21,024 nucleotides of DNA from Candidatus Staskawiczbacteria bacterium RIFCSPHIGHO2_02_FULL_34_10. Its GTDB lineage: Bacteria; Patescibacteriota; Minisyncoccia; Minisyncoccales; Staskawiczbacteraceae. Below, piece by piece: positions 13,733 to 20,815 of this stretch. Where the stretch lies: positions 33,881-54,904 of the forward strand of contig MHOR01000007.1 in the NCBI GenBank assembly GCA_001821915.1, written 5' to 3'. A program made the position numbers and the translations under genes. The first letter of the stretch is position 1; every line of letters begins with the position of its first letter. Below the pieces are notes generated by a model. The model did not search any database and was not told the DNA's origin. It worked only from the letters and a program-made list of their open reading frames with translations.

Positions 13733-14089
13733 ATGAAAAATCAAAACTCAAAAAGGTATGATTTAGGTGATCGGACATTAGAGTTTGCCAAGAGGGTGGT
13801 TGCATATGTCAACAGGTTGCCAAGGACTATTGCCAATATTGAAGTTGGTAAGCAATTAGTGCGTTCGTCTGGCTCGGTCGGTGCTAATTATATTGAAGCA
13901 GAAGAGTCTTTAAGTAGAAAAGATTTTTGTATGAGGATAAAAATATCCAGGAAAGAGGCCAAAGAAAGTAGATACTGGATTTTAATAAGTGAGCCAATAG
14001 CACAGCAGCAATTAGAGAAAGATATTTTAGTTCAAGAAGGGACAGAGTTAACAAAAATTTTCGGCGCAATTATTGAAAAGTCAAAATAA
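13733..14089 (+). CDS. Four-helix bundle protein (23S rRNA intervening-sequence protein family)
   Basis: The pattern is that of the S23/IVP four-helix bundle family: YDLGDRTLEFAKRVVAYVNR, then GKQLVRSSGSVGANYIEAEE, then SRKDFCMRIKISRKEAKESR and YWILISE. These proteins were first seen encoded in intervening sequences of 23S rRNA and are widespread, with no firm biochemical role. Here it is not in an rRNA gene. Length (118 aa) is typical. Base composition is less A-rich than flanking mutM and holA. Its stop is one base from the ATG of the P-loop gene, so the two are probably coupled. The pair is flanked by 17-bp inverted repeats, which hints at acquisition together. Confidence 0.88.
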   Translation: MKNQNSKRYDLGDRTLEFAKRVVAYVNRLPRTIANIEVGKQLVRSSGSVGANYIEAEESLSRKDFCMRIKISRKEAKESRYWILISEPIAQQQLEKDILVQEGTELTKIFGAIIEKSK

Positions 14090-14090
14090 T

Positions 14091-14591
14091 ATGAATAAGA
14101 GAATTGCCATTATTGGCATAAGCGGATCGGGTAAAAGTACCCTTTCCAGGAAAATTGCAGAGAAAACCAGATTGCCACTTTTTCATATGGATACCCTTTA
14201 TTGGAAAGCAAACTGGCAAGCAGTGCCTGAATCAGAGTATTTGAAGGCGCACGAATTGCTGGTGGGACGATCCGAATGGATTATTGAGGGGTATATTGAT
14301 GGTAAGATGGCGAATCGCCTTAAAAATACTGATTTGGTAATATATTTGGATTATTCTGGGTTTCGTTGTGTCTGGCAGTTGATACTGCGTCGGTTAAAAT
14401 ACGATAAGAAAAACAGGCCAGAGTTGCCCAAGGAAGCACTGGAAAGATTAAAGCCAAGTTTTTTCTGGATGGTATTAAAAGGGGGTGAGCGCATGGGTAT
14501 TGAAGAAGCGATTTCAAATGGTAATCCGACAAATTTAAAAAGGTTTTATTCTTACAAGCAACTCAAACAATTTTTAGCAAAAGAATTTTAA
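14091..14591 (+). CDS. P-loop kinase-like protein (FlaR/topology-modulation or adenylate-kinase-like)
   Basis: The N-terminus MNKRIAIIGISGSGKSTLSR has Walker A GISGSGKST. HMDTLYWKANWQAVPESE followed by WIIEGYIDG is characteristic of the small kinase-like family often annotated as DNA topology modulation protein FlaR or adenylate kinase-related. DLVIYLDYSGFRCVWQLILR and the lid-like RLKYDKKNRPELP follow. The true substrate of this family is not established. The ATG at 14091 is chosen over an upstream TTG at 14073 because it starts directly at the conserved strand, one base after the preceding stop. At 166 aa it fits the family. Codon use is more GC-rich than neighbours. Confidence 0.82.
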   Translation: MNKRIAIIGISGSGKSTLSRKIAEKTRLPLFHMDTLYWKANWQAVPESEYLKAHELLVGRSEWIIEGYIDGKMANRLKNTDLVIYLDYSGFRCVWQLILRRLKYDKKNRPELPKEALERLKPSFFWMVLKGGERMGIEEAISNGNPTNLKRFYSYKQLKQFLAKEF

Positions 14592-14625
14592 ATTTTTATA
14601 TTTTGTGTTTGTTTAGAATTTAGAG

Positions 14626-14642
14626 TTTAGGATTTAGAGTTT
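14626..14642. repeat. Right 17-bp inverted repeat of the two-gene cassette
   Basis: TTTAGGATTTAGAGTTT is the exact complement of 13704-13720. It is preceded by a similar unit (TTTAGAATTTAGAG, 14612-14625), so the area is a short degenerate TTTAGRATTTAGAG array. It lies eight bases before holA. Confidence 0.6.
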
Positions 14643-14649
14643 TAATGTT

Positions 14650-15585
14650 ATGATTATATTTTTATATGGACAAGATTCATATAGGTCTAAAGAAAAGTTA
14701 AATGAAGTAGTGGATCACTATAAAGAAGTCCCTAAAAGCGGGTTAAATTTAATATATATAGATGCCAGCCAAGTAAGTTTCCCAGATTTTTATAGCAATT
14801 TTAAAATTTCATCAATGTTTGGTGAAAAGAAGTTAATAATTTTAAAAGAGTTATTTTCAAATAAAATATTTCAGGATAATTTTTTAAACGAAATTAAAAA
14901 TATAGAATCTTTTAAAGATGTTATTGTTGTGTATGAAAACCAAGAGATTGACCAAAGGTTGAAAATTTTTAAAACATTAACGAAGGAATGCAAATCACAA
15001 GAGTTTAAACAATTAGATGCTAAGGGTTTAAAAAATTGGGCGCAAAAAGAATTTGAAAAATATAACGCAAAAATTAATATGGATGCTATAGACCTTCTTT
15101 TAAGTTATGTGGGCAGTGACTTGTGGCAACTTTCAAATGAAATTAAAAAATTAACAGATTTTAAGGGTGGGTTGGTAGTTAAAAAAGAAGACATAGAGTT
15201 ATTTATAAGACCTAAAGTAGAAACTGATATTTTTAAAACAATTGATGCTTTAGCGCAAAAAAATAAAAAGCAAGCTTTGTATTTTTTACAAAAACACTTA
15301 GAGAATGGCGATAGCCCTTTATATATTCTTAGTATGATAGCTTATCAATTTAAGAATTTAATTATAGTAAAAGAGCTCGCGCAAAAAGGTTTAATGTATA
15401 TGTCTATTATAAAAAAAAGCGGATTGCACCCATTTGTTGTCAAAAAAACTTATTTTCAATGTAGTCAGTTTTCGCTCCAGGAATTAAAAGATATATATTA
15501 TAAAATTTTTCAAACTGACTTAGACATTAAAACAGGAAAGATAGAACAAGAAACCGCTTTAGAGCTTCTAATATCTAGTATTTAG
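14650..15585 (+). CDS. holA: DNA polymerase III delta subunit
   Basis: HolA is the clamp-loader subunit that opens the beta sliding clamp. The opening MIIFLYGQDSYRSKEKL, with YGQD as the degenerate P-loop strand, and the domain order fit HolA: a RecA-like N-terminal part to about 140, a lid with LSYVGSDLWQLSNEIKKL near 155-172, then IFKTIDALAQKNKKQALYFL in the collar linker and ILSMIAYQFKNLIIVKEL. The final LDIKTGKIEQETALELLI is the strongest family signature (D..lKtG..d...alE.li). The 311-aa length is typical. It converges on rpsT across a bidirectional terminator; holA next to rpsT is a frequent arrangement in bacteria. Confidence 0.93.
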   Translation: MIIFLYGQDSYRSKEKLNEVVDHYKEVPKSGLNLIYIDASQVSFPDFYSNFKISSMFGEKKLIILKELFSNKIFQDNFLNEIKNIESFKDVIVVYENQEIDQRLKIFKTLTKECKSQEFKQLDAKGLKNWAQKEFEKYNAKINMDAIDLLLSYVGSDLWQLSNEIKKLTDFKGGLVVKKEDIELFIRPKVETDIFKTIDALAQKNKKQALYFLQKHLENGDSPLYILSMIAYQFKNLIIVKELAQKGLMYMSIIKKSGLHPFVVKKTYFQCSQFSLQELKDIYYKIFQTDLDIKTGKIEQETALELLISSI

Positions 15586-15588
15586 GAC

Positions 15589-15621
15589 AAAAAAACACCG
15601 CCATTTTGGGCGGTGTTTTTT
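15589..15621. terminator. Bidirectional terminator between holA and rpsT
   Basis: ACACCGCC (15595-15602) pairs with GGCGGTGT (15609-15616), flanked by six A on the left and six T on the right. It serves both convergent genes. Confidence 0.9.
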
Positions 15622-15628
15622 ATTGAAT

Positions 15629-15895
15629 TTACTTAAAAGATTTTCCTATTAATTTCGCAATTCTAGATTTCCTTCTTGAGGCCGTATTTTTTTTTATAAC
15701 GCCAACTTTTGCAGCTTTATCCAGAATTTCATATACTTTTGACAATAGCTCCTTAGCTTCTTTAGATTTTTTTTGCAAAACAAAACTTTTAACCTCTTTT
15801 ATAAGGTTTTTTATTTTATTAATATAGGTGAGATTATAAGCCCTATTAGTTTTATTTTTTCTAATAGACTTTTTTGCGGATTTTGTTATAGCCAT
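15629..15895 (-). CDS. rpsT: 30S ribosomal protein S20
   Basis: A small-subunit protein that binds the 16S rRNA 5' domain. The start MAITKSAKKSIRKNKTNRAY and the end GVIKKNTASRRKSRIAKLI are canonical (S20 ends with ...IHKNTAARKKSRLAKKL). Length is 88 aa, as usual, and it is very rich in Lys and Arg. The ATG is at 15893-15895. A good promoter lies upstream, with a leader of about 33 nt. Confidence 0.97.
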   Translation of the reverse strand: MAITKSAKKSIRKNKTNRAYNLTYINKIKNLIKEVKSFVLQKKSKEAKELLSKVYEILDKAAKVGVIKKNTASRRKSRIAKLIGKSFK

Positions 15896-15935
15896 ACTAT
15901 ATAGATTAGCTTTTAATTTTCAATCAATATGATAT

Positions 15936-15964
15936 AATATAACAAATAGTGTTTACTTTTGCAA
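15936..15964 (-). promoter_or_regulatory. rpsT promoter
   Basis: On the minus strand TTGCAA (15959-15964) and TATATT (15936-15941) are spaced by 17 bases. On the plus strand TATAAT (15933-15938) overlaps the same site and could serve the gene at 16100 with a leader of about 155 nt. That leader includes the hairpin-forming TTTTTTCTTAGTAAGAAAAA at about 15973-15993. Nothing else is evident in 15896-16099. Confidence 0.55.
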
Positions 15965-16099
15965 GTTTTTAGATTTTTTTCTTAGTAAGAAAAAAGAGAA
16001 GTCTCGTGTAAATTTTGTTAGAGTTAAAAGTTAACTTGTGGTATATATTTTAATTAAAGGTCGATTTTATATTAATAGCTAAATATAGTGTAAAAATAT

Positions 16100-16375
16100 A
16101 TGGAAGAACCAGGGAAACCAAATTTCGGAGAAAATATTGAAAACGAAGGTGAAAATAAAGAGGTTTTCATTGAAGGAAAGGGTTTTTTTAAAAAAGGTCA
16201 AGAAATAGATGTTGTAAGAGAGAGTGGAAAAATTGAAAAAGGAAAAATATTCGATTTTGATGACGAAACAATTACCTTAACTTTTGAAATCGGCAAAGAT
16301 TCCATGGGCAGAAAAAAAATGGGATCAAAAACCGTACCCCGGGAGGAATTTGTTAAATGGCAAAAAGTTGCCTAA
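16100..16375 (+). CDS. Hypothetical acidic protein with an SH3-like beta segment
   Basis: I do not recognise this 91-residue protein. Residues 1-20 are acidic and probably disordered. From about 22 to 88 the alternating pattern (FIEGKGFFKKGQEIDVVRES, GKIEKGKIFDFDDETITLTF, then KTVPREEFVKWQ) suggests a small beta barrel like those that read or bind RNA or protein tails; this is inference from pattern only. There are no membrane segments or cysteines. The ATG is preceded by TATAGT (16084-16089). It lies 46 bp before the large zinc-ribbon gene in the same direction, and the two may work together. Confidence 0.7.
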   Translation: MEEPGKPNFGENIENEGENKEVFIEGKGFFKKGQEIDVVRESGKIEKGKIFDFDDETITLTFEIGKDSMGRKKMGSKTVPREEFVKWQKVA

Positions 16376-16421
16376 TAAAGCAAATTATTTATATTCAAAA
16401 TAATTTTATATTTTTGGGGGT

Positions 16422-18101
16422 ATGAATAGAAGAGAGCAAATACCTACTAATATTCCAGAAAATAACAACTCCTTAATAGGCAAAAAGAAGGAAGGTTTTT
16501 TTGATGCCTTTAAAAAACCAAATGAAGAGGAAAATGATAATCGAGAGCCTAGTCAAGAAAAAGCACCATTAGATAATAAAAAGTCTTCAGCGGTAGAACC
16601 CTTGGTTTTTGAAAAACTAAATGGAGTTGGAAAATTAGAAGAACTGGATGAAAAAATTGAAAAATTAGAAAAGAAAAAATTTGATTGTAAGAAGTGTAAA
16701 TATAGGTATACTTTAAAAGGGTCGCCAGATGGAAAATGTCCTTCTTGTGACTATGAAAAAAACTCAGATGTTTTATCTTTGAAAGAACGAGTTGAAGAAT
16801 TAAAAAAAGAAAAAGCAAAAATAGGGCTAGAGGTAGAAACATTAGAATACAAAGAAGAAGATAAAAAAGAAACAGAAACGCAGGAAACTGAAGAAACAAC
16901 ACAAGATAATAAACCAAAAACGTCTGAAGTCGAAGCGACATTAGAGTCAATAGGGCTAGAAAAAAGTGAGCTAACAACAGAAGGACGAAAAGAATCATCG
17001 GGAGAAGTGATAATAGGACCGGAAGCAAACCAATTAATGAGAGAGCAATACCAAAACTTGACAGGAGAAAATTTAGAAAGAGTTGCAATAACTAAAACGA
17101 AGGCAAATGCAGAGGGGAAAAAGAAACTTTACAAAAGCAAAGAAGAATATGTAAAAGCAAAAGAAGGAGAGGTTAGAGAAGAAGCTAAGGTTGAAGAATT
17201 TTTTTCTATTGGTAAGTATTGTTGGGATGCGATGTCTGATGAGGAAAAAGAGCCATACTTTAAGGATGCGCAAGAAAGAGATAGTAAGGTCATCAAAGAG
17301 GCTGAGTTAAGTTTTATGCAGGAGTTAGATAAAGAGTGGGAAAGTTTACAGGGAAGAGATATACAAATATCAAAGGAGTCTTATTATGGATTGATACAAA
17401 AAGGATATAGACCAAAGGATGCCAAGGTAGCTAGTTTTATAGGGTTTTTTAAGAAAATAAAAATTCCTAACTTTGATAGTAGTAAGAAGGGGTTAAAAAT
17501 GCCTGTAAGTAAATTTAGTGATTATATTAGTGAATTGCACGACAGTATTACAGAAAAGATAGAAGAAACTACTCGCGCAAAATTAGACGAAAGAGTAAAT
17601 AGGGCAATTGAAAGGTATAAAAAAAATATAGAAAGAAGTAAAAAAATTGCGTTAGAAGATGCCATCAAGAAACAGGAGATAGAAAATAAAAGAATAAAAA
17701 ATGCAGATTTTTTTGATGGACTAAATGGATTACTAGAAGTTTTAGATCAAAAGAAGGCGACTGAACATAAGCATGATATAGACAAAATAATTACGATAAT
17801 AACTACACTTAGAAGTGTAGTGGAAAAGTCCGTTAGAGAAAAAAATCACAAAGAGATAGAAAATTATTTAAGCGTTAAAACTGGCGCTGCTCTTAGGTTG
17901 TTGGATGGTATTGAGGGATTAAGAGATAAAGTAAGAGAGTTGCTTATAAAAGAAAACAATATAAAGGTAAATTCAGAAGTAGAGTCAATAGACGAAGACA
18001 AGGCAAGAAAAATTAAAATTAAAATAAATAATGCAGAAAGTTTAGAAGCTACATATAATAAGGGGGGGGTTAAATTTAAAGTTAAATCTAGAAAAAAGTA
18101 G
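16422..18101 (+). CDS. Large hypothetical protein: zinc ribbon, coiled coil, HMG-box-like stretch
   Basis: This 559-residue protein is not a family I can name. The N-terminal 70 residues are polar and probably disordered. A coiled coil (71-87) leads into a zinc ribbon with Cys89, Cys92, Cys106 and Cys109. More coiled coil follows to about 150, then a Glu/Thr-rich linker. Residues about 259-296 (EFFSIGKYCWDAMSDEEKEP, then YFKDAQERD) resemble helices 2-3 of eukaryotic HMG boxes (W..LS.EEK.PY...A). A helical segment at 298-345 precedes a long charged helix (about 370-425). The region 426-512 is helical, and the last 40 residues are basic. No signal peptide or membrane helix is present, so it is cytoplasmic and possibly nucleic-acid bound. 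GGGGG sits two bases before the ATG. Confidence 0.8.
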   Translation: MNRREQIPTNIPENNNSLIGKKKEGFFDAFKKPNEEENDNREPSQEKAPLDNKKSSAVEPLVFEKLNGVGKLEELDEKIEKLEKKKFDCKKCKYRYTLKGSPDGKCPSCDYEKNSDVLSLKERVEELKKEKAKIGLEVETLEYKEEDKKETETQETEETTQDNKPKTSEVEATLESIGLEKSELTTEGRKESSGEVIIGPEANQLMREQYQNLTGENLERVAITKTKANAEGKKKLYKSKEEYVKAKEGEVREEAKVEEFFSIGKYCWDAMSDEEKEPYFKDAQERDSKVIKEAELSFMQELDKEWESLQGRDIQISKESYYGLIQKGYRPKDAKVASFIGFFKKIKIPNFDSSKKGLKMPVSKFSDYISELHDSITEKIEETTRAKLDERVNRAIERYKKNIERSKKIALEDAIKKQEIENKRIKNADFFDGLNGLLEVLDQKKATEHKHDIDKIITIITTLRSVVEKSVREKNHKEIENYLSVKTGAALRLLDGIEGLRDKVRELLIKENNIKVNSEVESIDEDKARKIKIKINNAESLEATYNKGGVKFKVKSRKK

Positions 18102-18124
18102 TATAAAATAAATAATTTAGTGAA

Positions 18125-18154
18125 TCCAAAAACCCGCTACAGTGGGTTTTTGGA
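18125..18154. terminator. Bidirectional terminator between the 16422 gene and uvrB
   Basis: TCCAAAAACCC (18125-18135) pairs perfectly with GGGTTTTTGGA (18144-18154) around GCTACAGT. The T-run within the stem acts in either direction for the two convergent genes. Confidence 0.8.
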
Positions 18155-18159
18155 TAATA

Positions 18160-20145
18160 TTACTTCTTTAATTTTGCGACTAAATCTCTTAATTCTACAG
18201 CTCTTTCAAAATCTAAGTTTTTAGCGGCAATTCGCATCTCTTTTTCTAATAATTTTTTATCATTTATCAAATAAAATTCTTCAATGACATCCTCTTTTTT
18301 AGAGAACCCCCAATCTCTTATATCTTTTATAATTGCCGATGGCGTAATATTATGCGCTTTATTATATACTTCCTGAATTTTTCTTCTTCTATTAATTTCA
18401 TCAATGGCCGATTGCATTGACATGGTAATTTTATCACCGTACAAAATAACGCGTCCTTGTAAGTGGCGCGCGGCTCTGCCCATAGTTTGTATTAATGTTG
18501 TTTTATTTCTTAAAAATCCTTCCTTATCAGCATCTAAGATAGCAACAAGGGCTACTTCTGGCAAATCCAAGCCTTCTCGTAAAAGATTAATTCCCACCAA
18601 TACATCAAATTTTCCTTGCCTGAAATTTTTTAAAATTTCAGGGCGTTCCATGGTTTTTATTTCAGAATGCAAGTATTGAGATTTAATATTTCTTTCTTCC
18701 ATATAGCTTGAAATTTCTTCTGCTAATCTTTTAGTAAGGGTAATTACTAAAACTCGGTGTTTTTTTAAAACTTCTTTTTCAATTTCAATTATTACGTCTT
18801 TAATTTGGTTTTCGGTTTTTTTAACTTCTATAGATGGTTCAAGCAGTCCTGTAGGCCGTATGATTTGCTCAATAACGTCTTTGCCAGACTTTTCTAATTC
18901 GTATTCTGCCGGAGTTGCAGAAACATATATAGTTTGCTTTTGCCTTTTTATAAATTCTGGAAATCTTAATGGTCTATTATCTATAGCAGAAGGCAGACGA
19001 AATCCAAAGTCAATTAATGTTTCTTTTCTTGCTTTGTCGCCAATTGCCATAGCCCTAATTTGCGGAATAGAAATGTGCGACTCATCAATAAATATTAAAA
19101 AATCGCGCTGATCGCGAGAGTTTCCCGCAGAGCGGGAACTCCCGATCTTAGGGTTAAAGTGCAAAAAGTAGTCAACCAGTGAAAAAGGAGGTTCGCCAGT
19201 TTTCCTAAATTCTAGTTGGCTTGAATAATTTTCTATTCCGTGGCAAAAACCGGTTTCTTTCAACATTTCTAGGTCGTAGTTTACCTTTTGTTCTAGTCTT
19301 TGGTATTCAACTAATTTTTTCTGCTTTTTTAATACCTTTAATCTTTCTTGTAGTTCCAACCTTATATTTGATAACGCAATGCTAATTTTATTTTGTGGCG
19401 CAACCCAAAAAGTGGCGGGGAATAATGTAAAATTTGAAATTTGAAATTTGAAATTTGAAATAACGCCAGGAGGCGCCGAAAAAATCGTGACGATTTTTTC
19501 GGCGCTAAATTCTATCTTTAATATCTTTTCTCCCGTTACTAAATAAATTTCAACAATATCTGCGCGTACGCGGAATGTGCCGGGTTTTGCCTCAATGTCG
19601 TTTCTTTTATATTGCAAGGTGATTAAGTGTAAAATAAAATCTTTGCGTTTAATTTTTTGACCTTTTTGTATTTGAAAAGAAACGGCTTGGTAGTTTTCTG
19701 GGGATCCAATATTATAAATACATGATACCGAAGCTACCACAATAACATCCTTGCGGCTCAATATATCTTGAGCCGCAGCATGTCGCAATCTATCTATTTC
19801 TTGGTTTATTTTTGCATCTTTTTCTATATAGGTGTCGGTTTGTGGAATGTATGCCTCAGGTTGGTAATAATCATAATAAGAAACAAAATAATGGACGCCG
19901 TTATTTGGAAAAAACTCTTTAAATTCTTGATAAAGTTGTGCGGCCAATGTTTTATTCGGTGAAATTATCAAAGTTGGTTTTTGAACTTTTTCAATTACCG
20001 AAGCCATGGTAAATGTTTTTCCCGACCCGGTAACACCCAAAAGCACCTGGTCTTTTTTACCGGATGTTAAATTATTGGTCAGTTTTTTAATGGCGTTTGG
20101 CTGGTCTCCCCTTGGTTTATACTTTGAAATTAGTTTAAATTTCAT
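18160..20145 (-). CDS. uvrB: Excinuclease ABC subunit B (UvrB)
   Basis: UvrB is the damage-verifying helicase of nucleotide excision repair. Near the N-terminus are KYKPRGDQPNAI and Walker A GVTGSGKT (37-44). The beta-hairpin with YYDYYQPEAYIP and the helicase motifs DESHISIPQIRAM, YVSATPAEYELE, LREGLDLPEVALVAILDAD and QTMGRAARH are all present. A C-terminal UVR motif (KEMRIAAKNLDFERAVELRD) would bind UvrC. ATG at 20143-20145 gives 661 aa; a TTG two codons earlier is possible. Three repeats are read in frame: an AAATTTG tandem array, a perfect 15-bp-stem hairpin, and a palindrome giving KIGSSRSAGNSRDQRD just before the DESH strand. All motifs are intact, so the enzyme is probably functional. 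Confidence 0.97.
   Translation of the reverse strand: MKFKLISKYKPRGDQPNAIKKLTNNLTSGKKDQVLLGVTGSGKTFTMASVIEKVQKPTLIISPNKTLAAQLYQEFKEFFPNNGVHYFVSYYDYYQPEAYIPQTDTYIEKDAKINQEIDRLRHAAAQDILSRKDVIVVASVSCIYNIGSPENYQAVSFQIQKGQKIKRKDFILHLITLQYKRNDIEAKPGTFRVRADIVEIYLVTGEKILKIEFSAEKIVTIFSAPPGVISNFKFQISNFTLFPATFWVAPQNKISIALSNIRLELQERLKVLKKQKKLVEYQRLEQKVNYDLEMLKETGFCHGIENYSSQLEFRKTGEPPFSLVDYFLHFNPKIGSSRSAGNSRDQRDFLIFIDESHISIPQIRAMAIGDKARKETLIDFGFRLPSAIDNRPLRFPEFIKRQKQTIYVSATPAEYELEKSGKDVIEQIIRPTGLLEPSIEVKKTENQIKDVIIEIEKEVLKKHRVLVITLTKRLAEEISSYMEERNIKSQYLHSEIKTMERPEILKNFRQGKFDVLVGINLLREGLDLPEVALVAILDADKEGFLRNKTTLIQTMGRAARHLQGRVILYGDKITMSMQSAIDEINRRRKIQEVYNKAHNITPSAIIKDIRDWGFSKKEDVIEEFYLINDKKLLEKEMRIAAKNLDFERAVELRDLVAKLKK
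19110..19147. repeat. 38-bp palindromic element in uvrB
   Basis: Outer GATCG and CGATC arms and inner GAGTTTCCCGC with GCGGGAACTC (one bulge) form a hairpin around AGA. It adds about 15 residues (IGSSRSAGNSRDQRD) between FNP and the FLIFIDESH strand compared with E. coli UvrB. It is the same family as 7134-7169, in the opposite orientation relative to the coding strand. Confidence 0.75.
19430..19461. repeat. AAATTTG tandem array in uvrB
   Basis: Four perfect 7-bp units (19430-19457) plus a partial AAAT. Read on the minus strand it gives ISNFKFQISNF. Because the unit is 7 bp, gain or loss of one copy would shift the uvrB frame. Confidence 0.85.
19473..19505. repeat. Perfect hairpin in uvrB
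   Basis: GCGCCGAAAAAATCG (19473-19487) and its exact complement (19491-19505) flank a TGA loop. The coding strand reads FSAEKIVTIFSAPPG. It sits 11 bases from the tandem array. It is richer in GC than its surroundings and is probably an inserted palindrome. Confidence 0.7.
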
Positions 20146-20146
20146 A

Positions 20147-20156
20147 TACAATTATC
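20147..20156. promoter_or_regulatory. Overlapping -10 boxes of divergent uvrB and ruvA
   Basis: On the plus strand TACAAT (20147-20152) ends six bases before the ruvA ATG. On the minus strand GATAAT (20151-20156) ends five bases before the uvrB ATG. The boxes overlap by two bases, so both genes would be leaderless and the polymerases would compete. -35 elements would fall inside the opposite gene. Confidence 0.5.
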
Positions 20157-20158
20157 TA

Positions 20159-20740
20159 ATGATTTCCTATTTAAACGGCAACATTATTTTAAAACGTGAT
20201 AAATTCATTATATTAGAAGTAGCTGGGATTGGCTATAAGATTTTTTTGTCTCGTCAAACTGCATTAAAACTACCAGAAATCGGCGCTGATATCAAATTAT
20301 TCTGCTTTCAAAATGTTAAAGAAGACGCACTAGATCTTTATGGATTTTTAACTTACGACGAATTAGATTTTTTTGAAGTCTTAATGGATATCCATGGAGT
20401 TGGTCCAAAAGCGGCTTTGGAGATATCTGTGCTTGGTCCCTTGGATAAAATTAAAGACAGGATTTTGGCAGGTGACACAAAAATATTTGAAGGTGTCCCA
20501 GGAATTGGCGCCAAAAAAGCAATGACCATTATTTTAGAACTTACGGGAAAAATTAAAATGATAAGCACGGCAAAATCAAAAGGTTCTCAAGATCCAGCTG
20601 AAGATGCGCTTACCCAGCTTGGTTTTTCAAAACAACAAGCAAAAGAGGCTTTAAGCCATATTGATGCTAGTATAAAAGATATAGAAGGGCGAATAAAAGC
20701 CGCATTAAAGAGCTTGGGGAAGAGCTTGGGGAAGAGTTGA
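20159..20740 (+). CDS. ruvA: Holliday junction branch migration protein RuvA
   Basis: RuvA binds the four-way junction as a tetramer and loads RuvB. Domain I is an OB fold (MISYLNGNIILKRDKFIILE, VAGIGYKIFLS, and LDLYGFLTYDELDFFEVLMD). Domain II has two helix-hairpin-helix motifs (IHGVGPKAAL and VPGIGAKKAMTIILEL). Domain III (PAEDALTQLGFSKQQAKEAL) binds RuvB. ATG at 20159 is chosen because it begins the conserved MI..L.G sequence; the frame is open further upstream only as the antisense of uvrB. It is 193 aa, near the usual 200. The C-terminus ends in a 12-bp tandem duplication giving KSLGKSLGKS. The stop is TGA. Confidence 0.96.
   Translation: MISYLNGNIILKRDKFIILEVAGIGYKIFLSRQTALKLPEIGADIKLFCFQNVKEDALDLYGFLTYDELDFFEVLMDIHGVGPKAALEISVLGPLDKIKDRILAGDTKIFEGVPGIGAKKAMTIILELTGKIKMISTAKSKGSQDPAEDALTQLGFSKQQAKEALSHIDASIKDIEGRIKAALKSLGKSLGKS
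20708..20736 (+). repeat. 12-bp tandem duplication at the end of ruvA
   Basis: AAGAGCTTGGGG occurs twice in a row (20708-20719 and 20720-20731), followed by AAGAG. It keeps the frame and lengthens the C-terminal tail by four residues. Confidence 0.8.
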
Positions 20741-20815
20741 TCTTTGTTTATTAATTTGATATAAGCAATAAGCTGAGAGTTCATTTACAATTTTACCAAC
20801 AGAAAGAAGGATTAA

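Noticed and set aside
16549..17088. Minus-strand ORF rich in Leu/Phe, looks like a membrane protein
   Set aside because: It is antisense to the Glu/Lys-rich part of the 559-aa protein; Lys and Glu codons read backwards as Phe and Leu.
20006..20158. 51-residue N-terminal extension of ruvA
   Set aside because: It lies antisense to the uvrB Walker A region, and the conserved RuvA start MI..L.G begins at 20159.
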